Assembly: GCA_016859345.1 (NCBI GenBank)
Contig: CM029126.1
Coordinates: 8,203,527 to 8,267,526 of the forward strand
DNA length: 64,000 nucleotides
Source of the DNA: Istiophorus platypterus
Lineage: Eukaryota > Chordata > Actinopteri > Istiophoriformes > Istiophoridae
Direction: 5' to 3'
The notes under the pieces are model-generated. The model did no database searches, was not told the origin of the DNA, and saw nothing but the letters and a program-made list of their open reading frames with translations. The position numbers and the translations under genes are program-made. Shown here piece after piece: positions 26,001 through 36,700 of this stretch. How positions within the stretch are numbered: position 1 is the first letter of the stretch; every line of letters begins with the position of its first letter.

Positions 26001-29000
26001 ACCACTAGACAAAGGTGTATACATCTAAAAAATAAGAATGAAGGTAAATTTTAAAAAACTGAAGTTTTGAAAAGGATGGAAAAGTGTACTTCAGAGCTTG
26101 AGATGAACTCAGTAGTGGGTAAGATAAACTACACAACTCAGTTACACTTCTAAATATTTATTTTTACTTTTACAGCCACTACTACAAATCACTTATAGTT
26201 TATCTATTATAAATAATTTGGCAGTGAGTATTGGTTGTGAATAATAAAACTAGATACCACTTTCTATTAGTGGTATAAATTAGCCACTGCCACTTCAAAT
26301 GCTGATATTTAATTCTTCTATTGTTGCCTTGGTATCCTGTATTTAGTCGCACTGGATTGTTTACTCTTTCTTCCTTATTTTTTATGAGTCTTAGATATGG
26401 ATCTGGATACAATTTTTTGGTCATAAGGCTGTGAACCTCTGAACACTGACATGCGTTTCCTCTTCTTGGCCAAGTTTTACTAGACGGCAGTTTCTTCAGT
26501 CCTGCCGGAGGACAAGCAATGACTCACAGTCTATCAACAGGTATGTTAGTGTAAAGCCAGTTCATAATCTACAGCTGATAATGCTTGACGAAACACTAAT
26601 AAGAACATTTCTATTTTTTAAATTTTAAGTTGTCTTCCTCTCTTCTTTATTCCTCTTTGTATAGTTACACAAGTTTTGGAGCCTTTTTGCTTTCAGCCAT
26701 TTATGTAGTTCACTTCCCGCCAAAACCTCAAAATCTTGCAGCACATTGCAGGAAATACCAAAAAGGTATGTGTTAAAAAAAAAAAAGTAAAAGAAAGTGA
26801 AGTCGCAAGTGTTGTACCTCTATGAGCTGTCGGTAAGTCTCATCAACCTGACTGAGAATGGTGGAAGTGTCTTTGACAAATTCCTTGATTGAATCCATGT
26901 GGTTGAAGGACACTAGGAGGATGTCCTTCGGTCGGGGACATAAAAGCACCTGGTACTTGAAGGCCATGGTCATCAAGTCATAGAGCTGTAAAGAGGAACA
27001 TATGCTGGGAACATAACTTGACTGTCCAATACATTGATATCCACAAACTGATTCTGTTGTTGTATAATAAACAGCAGAGGGAGCCAAATAAAGTGTATTA
27101 GATATGTACACTATTCACACTACTAGTTATACTGTTGTCATATAAATATGGTTTTAGTACATAGTAAGTAAAGTAATGATGTTTACATCTAACTTACGGA
27201 GATCCATAGCCTGTTTGATCTTAAATTTCAAATCTAGTGTGTATACTGAAGAAGCTGTGAGACAGACTGGGATCAATGTGCAGTTGAAGACAGAATATGG
27301 TTAATGTGTAGATAAAGTTTGTATGCTGGAATGGAAATTTAAATTCTAAATGTGCAAGTTTCAAAATAGCATACTGCCGCAGGCCAACATCTGTATACAT
27401 CACTACCTTGTCCATGCTAGCTTGATTGAGTCTCATTATGGATGCGTGGGCCAGTCTATCAAACACAGTCCGCAGGGCCTTCTTGGAATAAAGCTCCTGT
27501 GGCTTGAAAAGCTCCTCCAGGAACTTTTTGTTGAACATGGTGGTGATGATGTCATTCATAACTAGTGAGTCAAAGAGTACAACAGAAAAGTCCACAAAAG
27601 GTTGATTGAGGTTAGATGAAGGCACTTTCCACACTGTAGGCTCAGAGGCAGGCAAATGAGAATTCTATACTATACGATGGGCAAAATCATTTCATCCAAA
27701 GCCTAGTCCCAAAGGCCCCAATGAAGCAGGATTGCGGAAAAGCCATCAACAAATATCTAACTTGATAGCAGGCCTGGAGCCAGGTAGGAAAATTTTAGTC
27801 TTCAAACTCCCCTCAGGATTTTTTTTCATGTCCTTTGAGCCTTTCTGTCAATTACCGTTGCAACTGACAGAAACGATCATAATCAATGCTGTGACTGTCA
27901 GCAATAAAAACCTATTAGTAAACATCACCTTTTCCCACGAGTCTCAGGGGTGAGGAAAATAAACCAGTAGAACATCTCAGTAGTATTTACTGCAGTGCTA
28001 CTTACCCATCAGGAAGCAGAAGTTCAACCAAAAAAAAAGGGAGCTGTGACAAATGAAGCACTTCTCTCAGAGCAGAGACAGACTGTGTGGACACTAAGAA
28101 AATCAGAGTGCATTATTTGAGAGCCGATCTACAGTATGTATATAAGGTCTTATCTGTAGTTTATTTATCAACTCCTATTGTCTATGGAGCGCATTGGTTC
28201 AGTCTAGGCTTAAGCAGAGTGTGAAGCTACTAATGCATAACTACACTGAAGCTCTGTAATAATACCTCTCCTTCTGTCCTCCTCTTTCCAGCCAGCTATT
28301 GTGGACACTTTATGAATTAAAAGGAGATGGATAAATACAATGATGTGCTGAAAACATATCAAGACTTTAATGTGGTTGTATACTATAATGCTACACAACC
28401 ATATTTATACTGTGTCTGTGTCTGTGTGTGTGTTTGTATATAGATATGTATACATAGTATAGTGCAAAAGATTTAATCCCAGCAAGACAACAATTCCAAA
28501 TGCACATCCAGAGTCGTAAAACTATTTCCGGCAACAAGCAGAACAAAGCATCCTGCGACACATGGTACGGCCCCCAAGGAGCTCTGATCTCAACATCATC
28601 GAGTGAGTTGAGTCAGATTTCATGAGGAGAAAGAAGACACTGAGACGGCCCAGATCCACAGGAGAACTGGGGCAAGTTCTCCAAGATGCTGGAATAACCT
28701 ACCTGCCAAAAAACTGCATGCAGTGCGTACCTTGGAGAACTAGTGCTGTTTTGAAGGGAAAGGGTGGTCAAAGAAAAGATTGGTTTGTTTTAGTTTTTTC
28801 CGGTTACTGCACTTTGTATGAAGTCATTTGATAAACGAAAACAATTGATTGCATTCTTTCAGATAGCATCCTCACTTTACTTTTGGTGAACTTTTGCACC
28901 ACACTTTAGACATACAGTATGTATATGTAGCTATGACTCATCTGATGCCATTTGGGGATTATAGACAGAGCAGAATGCCTATTTAGTGCCAATTGAACAA

Positions 29001-29413
29001 TGGCATTTACAAATTGAAATGTGCTCTGGGCTCCTAATTTCAGTAAACCGTGCGATAGAAACCGTTGTCTGTGGGAGGTATGGTTTGATCAAAATCTGTG
29101 GATTTACAAAAGATCACCAACTCGCTCGTTTACGTTAACTCTTTACTTGTTTTTAACATTGACTTTCTCCGGATCAGAGAAGCCTGTTAATACACCATGC
29201 AGTAAACGGGCAACCCGGCTGAAACGATCGCATTATAGCGTCGGAGTTTCACTGCAGGGTGACATCTGCGTCGCTAGCCGAGTAGCCGCTAAGCTAGCTA
29301 CCTTTCTTGGCTTTGTCTGCGGGAATGTTCTGAGCTCGAAGCCGCTGGTCCAGGATATACAGCATCTCTCCGCCGAGGTTGATGAAAAGCAGCGGCAGAG
29401 TCCTCGAAGACAT
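23056..29413 (-). CDS. oscp1: Organic solute carrier partner 1 / oxidored-nitro domain protein, complete, 11 exons including a microexon
   Basis: Exons in transcript order: 29413-29302, 28295-28266, 27561-27407, 26985-26818, 26024-25944, 25834-25731, 25243-25115, 24451-24382, 24111-23972, 23825-23762, 23175-23056. All junctions are AG/GT and the 1173 nt encode 390 aa (human OSCP1 about 389). The start is M-S-S-R-T-L-P-L-L-F, with the conserved L-G-G-E-M-L-Y-I-L-D-Q-R following. Other landmarks are K-P-Q-E-L-Y-S-K-K-A-L-R (68-79), G-E-F-Q-L-I-R-Q-T-L-L (163-173), N-G-R-F-V-L-P (195-201), the acidic D-E-E-E-E stretch (326-330) and the C-terminal G-D-D-L-L-A-M-M-D. OSCP1 (NOR1) is a cytosolic protein reported to raise organic-solute transport and to be enriched in testis and ciliated epithelia. 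There is no membrane segment. Its molecular function remains poorly defined in the literature. Identity is secure. Confidence 0.97.
24858..25003 (+). mobile_element. tRNA-derived SINE remnant in oscp1 intron 8-9 region
   Basis: The head 'gtggccttgtgacctagaggttaaggcaat' (cut by positions 24859-24888) resembles a tRNA A-box region. The pyrimidine-rich body 'tctctttctctcattccctg' and the tail with 'caatacagccataaaatacc' match the pattern of a fish tRNA-SINE family seen with tails like 'cctgtcaataaaggc'. A clear B-box is missing, so it is decayed. It lies between the exons at 24451-24382 and 25243-25115. Confidence 0.6.
28266..28295 (-). other. oscp1: oscp1 exon 2, a 30-nt in-frame microexon
   Basis: Flanked by acceptor ccacaatag and donor gtattattac, it adds G-W-K-E-E-D-R-R-R (residues 39-47), with split codons giving A38 and V48. 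The matching mammalian stretch, as I recall it, is D-E-W-T-E-V-D-R-K-R, also 10 residues. Skipping keeps the frame because exon 1 ends in phase 1 and exon 3 starts in the same phase. The donor is weaker than gtaagt, which suits alternative use. Confidence 0.85.
28455..28915 (+). mobile_element. Internally deleted Tc1-like transposon in oscp1 intron 1
   Basis: Inverted ends agtgcaaaag (28461-28470) and cttttgcacc (28891-28900) bound about 430 bp. The interior on the plus strand keeps the C-terminal part of a Tc1 transposase: near 28565 the reading is close to W-P-P-Q-S-P-D-L-N-I-I-E, and V-L-Q-D-A and A-V-L-K-G-K-G-G follow before 28770. The N-terminal two thirds are gone; the left terminal repeat joins almost directly to the sequence for the D-N-x-P-K-H block. 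It is not autonomous. Confidence 0.75.
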
Positions 29414-29640
29414 GGTGGTGTTTGGACGGTTGAACGTCTGAAGACAAGAGAAGCGGCTAGCGGTTGTGGCTAAGCTCGGACGCTTGCTAGTAGAGGGGAT
29501 CTATCTGTTTGGTAAAGCCTCTTCTGGTTGCCAGGCCACGAAGACACGGCCAATCAGAGCGCTGTGCGTAATGACGTCAGGGGAGGGGGAGGGGCCCAGA
29601 CGACGGCGTTAATTGCACTTGCCCAAGTCCCGAAATGAAA
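29414..29640 (-). promoter_or_regulatory. oscp1: oscp1 5' UTR and promoter
   Basis: Upstream of the oscp1 ATG are a CCAAT box (29550-29554, gccaatcaga), a perfect palindromic CRE TGACGTCA (29572-29579), and a GC-rich run (ggggagggggaggggccc, about 29580-29598). A half X-box-like ggttgcc (29526-29532) is present, of possible interest because the mammalian gene is expressed in ciliated cells. No TATA box is seen. Start site unknown. Confidence 0.55.
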
Positions 29641-30095
29641 ATCATAGACAAAAGTACAAACTCTCTTCGTTTATTTAACGTCGGAACAAACCGCTGCTCC
29701 ACGTAGTTTTAGAGCTACTAAACTGCAGGTACCTCTGTTACACCAAAAATATAAATGTATCTGGTTTTGAGATCGTTCTTGTGAAACCCTGCGTACATTC
29801 GCCCCTTTAAACCTTTAACTATCCTTAAAATAAAACAATCCATGATAGATAAACCACTCTTTTGTTTAACTTGTCTTATGTCCAAAACGAAGGCCATAAG
29901 ATGTTACGGTGGTCACCTACTTTAAGGAGTCACAAGCTGAAAATGTTAGGAATCACTGGTTTAAGAAATTGTTTATAAAGACTTTTATATTTGTTTTTGC
30001 CAGAACACCGTGTGGATCGTCACGTGTGAACATGTTATTTGATATAATAAAAAGTACATGGCATACAATAAAACAATCACTTTAACTGACAATTT
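29641..30095. other. Short intergenic region between oscp1 promoter and PLAC8-like 3' end
   Basis: About 450 bp of A/T-rich DNA with no exon-like sequence. Confidence 0.5.
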
Positions 30096-30102
30096 AAATG
30101 CA

Positions 30103-30108
30103 TTTATT
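30103..30108 (-). terminator. PLAC8-like gene poly(A) signal AATAAA
   Basis: Minus-strand AATAAA (plus tttatt) about 280 nt after the stop codon at 30384-30386. A second overlapping candidate lies near 30136. Confidence 0.55.
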
Positions 30109-30383
30109 TATGATGTGAGCAAGTGAGTAATGCCATTTATTTACATTAATTGTACTTTTAGCTGAATTTGGATAAAACACTTGATCACACGAATACACAG
30201 ACACATATGGTATAAGGCTAAAGGTAAAATCAATTTTAATACATTGACTTGCAAATTTCATTAGTCGCTCCATATTTGCAGTCTGTATGAAAGCTCCAGA
30301 AAAAAAATTACTTCCCCAATCACAGGATATCATGAGCAAATAGAAGATACTGTGTAGATTGGGCCAGAATCCTTTAAGTCTTG

Positions 30384-31132
30384 TTACAGTGTAACTTCTC
30401 CATTCCTGATGCGTATTTCTCGTGCCATCCTGCACAGGTCACAAAGTCCACAGAAACAGCTCATCAAGGCATCGTTGCATACTGTTCCCTGTGGTTAAAA
30501 CGTTGCAAAAAAAAAAAAAAAAAATCACAACATAGAATTTCAACCGTCTATTGGGAAATGTGCTGAAATTCAAGGTTCCCAAATTTCAGGGAGCACCTAA
30601 CATTTCCTTAGCTCATGAAATTTCTGTCTTGCACAAGAGCCAGTGAGCTCTTCTGTATGAGACTTAAACAACCCAAAACATGAGACAAGAAAAGCTTTGT
30701 ATATATGATAACTAAATTGTCTTTATACCAGTAACATACCTGAATACCATAGGTCAGTCTCATATGAGTCCTCATCGCTGTTAGGCCTCCTGGCACACAA
30801 CCCAAACAGGGGTTCTCTCCATAGAGATTTGCTGCGTAGCAGCTCAGTGCCAGTGGACAGATGCAACCAAGAGCACCTGCACAACAGAAATTTATTTCAC
30901 TGTGAATGTGTGAAAGAAAATGGTATTTGTGTCTTAGAAAAATGTTGAGTGATGCCCAAATGTGTCGTGGTATATGATATATAAATAATGTCAGAATAAA
31001 GTATCTTGAATTGCACTTACAGACTAATAAGTCACTGCAGCAGGAGCAAAGGCCCGTGCTCCATTGTCCTGTTTGGACATTTGTCCCATAGCCGCCTGCA
31101 CCTGGTTGATGGGTGATCACTGGGTTCGACAT
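30384..31132 (-). CDS. PLAC8 / cornifelin family cysteine-rich protein, complete, 3 coding exons
   Basis: Coding exons 31132-31021, 30876-30740 and 30488-30384 join in frame to 354 nt (117 aa, the usual family size of about 110-120). It begins M-S-N-P-V-I-T-H-Q-P-G, then Q-W-S-T-G-L-C-S-C-C-S-D (residues 23-34), the Cys-rich heart of the family. Next come C-L-G-C-V-P-G-G-L-T-A-M-R-T (61-74) and T-Y-G-I-Q-G-T-V-C-N-D (79-89), and the end is C-R-M-A-R-E-I-R-I-R-N-G-E. The usual C-L-C-G-x-F-C block after C-S-D is replaced by a diverged, more hydrophobic C-A-L-G-C-I-C-P-L-A-L. Known members include PLAC8/onzin, cornifelin and fish ponzr genes, with roles in epithelia, immunity and kidney development. 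I cannot decide which orthologue this is, so no symbol is given. The gene is transcribed the same way as its neighbours. Confidence 0.9.
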
Positions 31133-32162
31133 TTTGAAAAATTGGATCTGCTGAGTCTTTTTTGATTTAGCTGTGTAATCAAGAACATATTCAGCTGTTA
31201 GAACTCTGATACAGAAAAAGTGCAATTTGTTGCAGGTGGAAAAGCTTTAGAAGAAATGACCTAAATCAATCTTTCCATGTGCCACAGCTTTTTTTTTTTA
31301 CATTTGGTCATATGTACTTGTTTTTAATGCTATAGTGTAGGAAACTCCATAGTTTGACTTTTTACAGAATAATCCAAAGGTGTAGGTAAAGATAATCTAT
31401 TGCCCTGCCACTAGAGAATAACCCTAATACATATTTCATGTGTTATTAAGACTCAACTGATCCATCAGCAGTCATGAAGTTCCCCTGCAAAGCATGTAAT
31501 GCATCAACAATGTAATGCAACAAACATCTCTCTCAACAGTGAAAGGCACTGGTTATTGGGTTTTCAGAGCTTTTGAGATTCTCACACTTTAACCATATTC
31601 TCAGAAAAATCTACTCAGCACAACCAATGTTCAACAGTTCAGCTTCTCTGTCACAAATGTTGCTTGGAATTTTTTTTTGTATTTGCCTTCTAACTTGACA
31701 GACTTGACTTAAAAAATGGAAAATATGTCAGTAATGTCACAAGTTAAATCATTTCGTAATTTCCCCATCAGGGATTTGTTTTTCGGTATATAATCTAAAA
31801 TTAAATAAGTAAGTACTAGATCAAAATATTAGTATGTAAAAGTATTGTTAACCATGGTAAATGTCACCACAGTAAAGCATACATTGTCATACTATGAGCC
31901 ATGTATATAAACTATTAAGTACAAAGAGAACTAAAATGAATACAAGCTATTTATTAACCTGAAGTACAAAAGAACAAGTAACAGCCAGTTTTAACTTGTC
32001 TCAATGCTGTCAAAGAGTTTAATGTGAATGCAAAATTAAAAAAATACAAGTGAGGTATTTGTAAATATGGTTTATAACCATGAAAGAATATAATTTCAAC
32101 TAAATTAATAATGGATTCTGAAGTAAACCTGCTGTGAGAGGAAAAAAAGAGCTGTCACTTAC

Positions 32163-32235
32163 CAGAAAGTATGTTAGTCTGCACTCCTGATCAAACTGAC
32201 AAAATATACACCACACAGGAAACTGTGACGAGCTT
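32163..32235 (-). other. Probable noncoding first exon of the PLAC8-like gene
   Basis: A strong minus-strand donor, ctttctg|gtaagtgac, ends an exon at 32163. The coding exon has an acceptor gcag at 31148, 15 nt before the ATG, so an upstream untranslated exon is needed. The 5' boundary is a guess. Confidence 0.5.
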
Positions 32236-33745
32236 GAGCTGTGAAATGCTGTTATGCCACCAAACTGCCGTGTTAGATGATGACAAAGATCTGCGGTGAT
32301 TCATTGGCAAACTTAGGCCATTAAGAAGAAGTGCTGTTTGGCTTTGAAGCTGATCTTGGTTATAGTATCCAACAGCAACAGGTCACCTTTAGGAGGTGGG
32401 ATTTAAGGTGTTTTTCAATCTCACATTTGATCAGCACAATTCAGAGACCTTGCATACTTGTCAGTATTGTGCTGTCCACACTTTCAAAGAACACCTACCA
32501 ATTCATCACGTCATTTTTGTTCCATTAGCCTTTACCACAAATGCACTTTGCAGAAGAAGTGCTAGATTTTTTTTACTTAAGATCTGAAGGAGCACAAAAA
32601 CGACATGCGGCTGAGAAAATTTGCTTCCTATTTAAAAAAAAAAAGAAAAAAAGAACCCAGACGGTGTCAAATTGTTGACTGTTGTCCCCTTATGTCACAC
32701 AGGGTTACATTTGTTAGTATTCCAAGACTAAATGTGAAACAACTTGAAAGATTAATTGAAATTAACAGTATATATTGGGGCCTATGCATATAGTGCAGTC
32801 AGAAAGTAGTGAATATGACATCTCTGCAGCCCATAACTCGTTGTAATGTTTTACTTGATCACTTGATTTGTGGACTTTTGGTCAGTCCACAAAAATTCAA
32901 GATTATGTAACAAACATCCTTTTATTGCAGGTTTTTTTTTAGTGGATTCATTATATTGTACAGGTGTTTCCTGTTATTTTTTCTGACTCCTGTGTTATAG
33001 CTATTTAATATTTTCTCCAGAGAAACCCAAACCAATCAAACAATGCTCAAACAAAATGAATCATGTTTTAGTATCAGATGCTCTTAGAGTGTTGTGTATG
33101 TGATTATTCTGCACGAAGCCTGCACGAAGAAACAGTACTGAAACTGAGAAGTTTAGTACTAGTATATTGATTGCTTAATATCTAACATTATGCAAGCTCT
33201 CTCTGAAGACACACCTACCTAAATTAGTTTTGTTTTTGATAAATGATGAAAGAAGTTCATTTCACTTTGAGAGCTCATGAAAAAAATACTAGTTCCAACT
33301 TCCTGTCCAGAGGAGCAACCAAGCAACACATGTGAATGAAATTTTGTGTCACCAAACTGCCAAATCTTTCGTAGTTATCTGGTTTAGTTTGCCACTTCTG
33401 AAAATACCTGGCATAAGTGAGATCAATGGCCACTTCACATGTTCTGTGCAGATACCTTTTAAATCATGCATTTAATATATTTCAGCACAAACAAATCCCC
33501 AAAGCTCATTTAAATATTACTTTCTAGGCCACTTTATTCCATGTAACTCTGGTATTTTCAGACAATTCTGGTGAGCAGCTGGAAGCAAACAAACTAACAA
33601 AAAAAAATCATATCTTTAAATGGTCACAAATTGAAAAAAGAGCCAGTTATTCACATGCCACATTATGCCATCTAAAGTTGGAAAGTAAAGACTTGGTCAA
33701 GACAGGTATTTAGCATTAAGCATTGTAATATAGAGTATGTTGTCT
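32236..33745. other. Intergenic region between PLAC8-like gene and mrps15
   Basis: A/T-rich, no coding exon or recognisable mobile element. Only short homopolymer tracts are seen (for example 32631-32651). Confidence 0.5.
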
Positions 33746-33751
33746 TTTATT
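33746..33751 (-). terminator. mrps15: Possible poly(A) signal overlapping the mrps15 stop codon
   Basis: On the minus strand the end reads ACA-TAA-TAA-AAG, so AATAAA overlaps the TAA stop. If used, the 3' UTR would be only about 20-30 nt. No other canonical signal is obvious in the next 100 nt, but I did not exclude more distal ones. Confidence 0.35.
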
Positions 33752-36700
33752 ATGTCGTGGCTTTTGTCTTGGCTGCCTCTGTAGCTGTTGTTAAACTTTG
33801 CTTCATCTTTAGTCTCTGCTCTGCCTTCTGTCTCTGCACTTCTTTGAAGACCTGTGAAGCGACACACATGACCCAGAATCAGGGGGAGGGACAACACCAT
33901 CATGATACATAACACTTTCAACAGGTTAATCAGTTAGATGAGTGTACACATATTTCTACACTCAAGTTGAGCAATGTTTTAAGACACTATATGCTCTACT
34001 CTTTCCCAAATATGGAATCAAAGTCTTGTCAAAGTTTCAAAGTCATTTTTATATAAAGCCAGTGAAAAACAATTTTTCATTATCATACATCGAAAATAAA
34101 TAGAACGATGGGATCATTTGTTCCTACCTTAATGCAGAGGGCTTTCTTGGCCAGCCAGCGACGGGTAGCCCGTCTATAGTACTCTGGGGGGAAGGTGTAG
34201 GTGATGCCCAGCTGCTCACACACTTTCTCAAAGGCATCATAGCGAACCAACCTAAGGTGTTTCAAAAGTTTTTTCCTTCGGTCAATGGCCATGAGCATAC
34301 GCCTCTTGTTAGCTTTGTCCTGAAATGAAAAAACATAAAAATTATGGGGATGGCCTCAAAGAGGATTCAAACTGACCAAAATATTTCCCATATATGCCAG
34401 TTTCAACAAAAAAAATGCTCAATGTATGATGTAACATGGAAATTTCCGACTATGACTGTGCTACACATATTTTTATTTTATGTGGGGGGGAGTACACAGG
34501 ATATCCTGTAGTTCACACAGTCTTAACACCAGAGGAAGGCAGAGAGGAAATGCGGGGACGCATTCATACATCAACAGTTCTAGTTGTGCAAGTCTGCTGC
34601 CCTAAAACATGTTATGTCATCGATTTTGATAAAACCAATCCAAGATACAAGTTTCCCCATTTAGCATGCAAGGGAGAAATAATGACGCTAGAATGATGTA
34701 GGTTCTATGCCTTCACTAACCTTGTGATGTTTTTGCAAGTGCTCTTGATAGTTTCGGATTCTTGCTGTCAAAATGGCCACTGAAGAAAAAGGAAGTAGAA
34801 GGGGGATTAAATCTGCATACCTTTTAGGTAAAGATAAAGGCAATACCCAATCTTTTGTATTTCAATGGAAACACTATGTGTTGCATTGAAGTAAAGCAAC
34901 TCACCCTGGACTTCCACTGAGCTGCGGTCATTCTCATCCCTCTGGACCTTTGCAATCAGCTGTTCCTTTTTCAGCTGTAGCTTGTCACTCTGAAGACATG
35001 AACACAGTATTAACTACCTGTTTATGACTCTATCCTTTGAAACTGGCATGTCAATTTATATTCTAGGAAAGCCAGTCATTTGCAAAAAAAATACTGAGGC
35101 AAAGGTAAACAGGGTAAAACATGGCAGGCAATCTGCCAGGGGACTTACATGGGATGCTAACTCCAATGAAAGAAGTCTTTTTACAATATCATCAGTCCTG
35201 TTAACAGAAAACACACTGATGTTGGGAAAGTAAGGGGTTAATCTAATGAATATATGAATAATATTCATCATGAATGGTAAATATACACTTTATTTTTACT
35301 AATTTTTATGTGAGGTAAGATATATATGTACGTTTGAGCAAGGGGCACGGCTGAATAATCCATCTTCAGCATTGTTGGAGGAAGATCATCGAGCTGGCTC
35401 TGAGGGACTGGAAGACATGAAACATTTGGATGGAAGATAGGTATTTGAAAAACGTGGAAACATGGCTTGGTGACAGTGCAGCCTCTTCATATACCTGTCT
35501 TTTTTTTCTTTGCAGCTCGAGCATAATGTCTCACTGGTGGCGGAACAACAAAGCTTCCTGCACCTGAAGAGAAAAGAAAGAAAATATATAAATGTGTAGA
35601 GAGTGGATAGAGTGATGAAAACACCAAAAGAATAAATGGCTGCCCGGAGAACATGTGAATCAATTAGAAAAACTGTGATGTGATCTAATGCTGCAGGACA
35701 AAGGAAAACATAACATTTGCCAGATACACATAAAACTTACTAAGAGAACAATCTGAGATTGCCAGTCAAGGTTGACTGAGCTAAATGGAATCGTCTCATA
35801 ATGCAACGGACTATTACTTTACTTCCGCTACAGAAATGAATGAAGACACTGGTGACTGTTTCAACAGAGATGCATGAATGTCAACTGGTTTGTGCGTCAG
35901 GAATTCCACAAGGATATCTCTTATATCCAAGGTAAATCATACGAAGACACATAATAAAGAGCATAGAAGCCGGGGTCCGAGCAATTCAATAAAGTAATAT
36001 GGTCTGATGACAGGACTTGACTTTTTTAAACCATGCAGCTTTATATTCAAAGAAAGTCAAAGATAGCTTTGATGCTCAATGGCTAATAGAGGTGGATCTG
36101 TAATGATGCCAACTGCGATTTTTTTTATCAAGTCCAATTTGTGCTTTCAATTGATATATAATAGCCAAGAAAGTTAATATAGTTCATTGTTTCATACTGT
36201 ATTATTTGATATTACTAGTTCAAAAAAAGGAAGCAAGAGTTCAAACATAAAATGTGCACAGCCCTTGTATATAAGTTTAAGCTGCATGACTCACACCGCA
36301 CAAGCAAGATAATCTGTAAGCATCGCAGTCTATCATATAAGATATCACAACTAAGCACACATCAGATGGTGAGAAGGGAGTGGTTTTTGATATCAATATA
36401 ATAAAATTGTTATATCCTGTGAAATACTGCTGGACACACACTGTGATGGTGCACTGAACCTGTTCTCGTGTTTTAATGCTCTCAGTCCATTCAAACAATT
36501 TAAATTAAGTGTAACTTTTCTTGGCGGTTAATATTTTATAAAACTAGAATTACTGCCTTGTGGTTTTATGTCTCCACCAACCACTCAAGTTGCAGTTCAC
36601 AGCAATGTCTGTCCGGACTCATATAATACATGTAGTCAAGACTTTGAAGAAATTTAATAAAAAGGTATTAAAATTGTATTTGCTGAACATTAGGATGTCA

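Noticed and set aside
29021..29473. 150-aa plus-strand open frame
   Set aside because: It is antisense to oscp1 exon 1 and its promoter; the minus-strand reading gives the conserved OSCP1 N-terminus.
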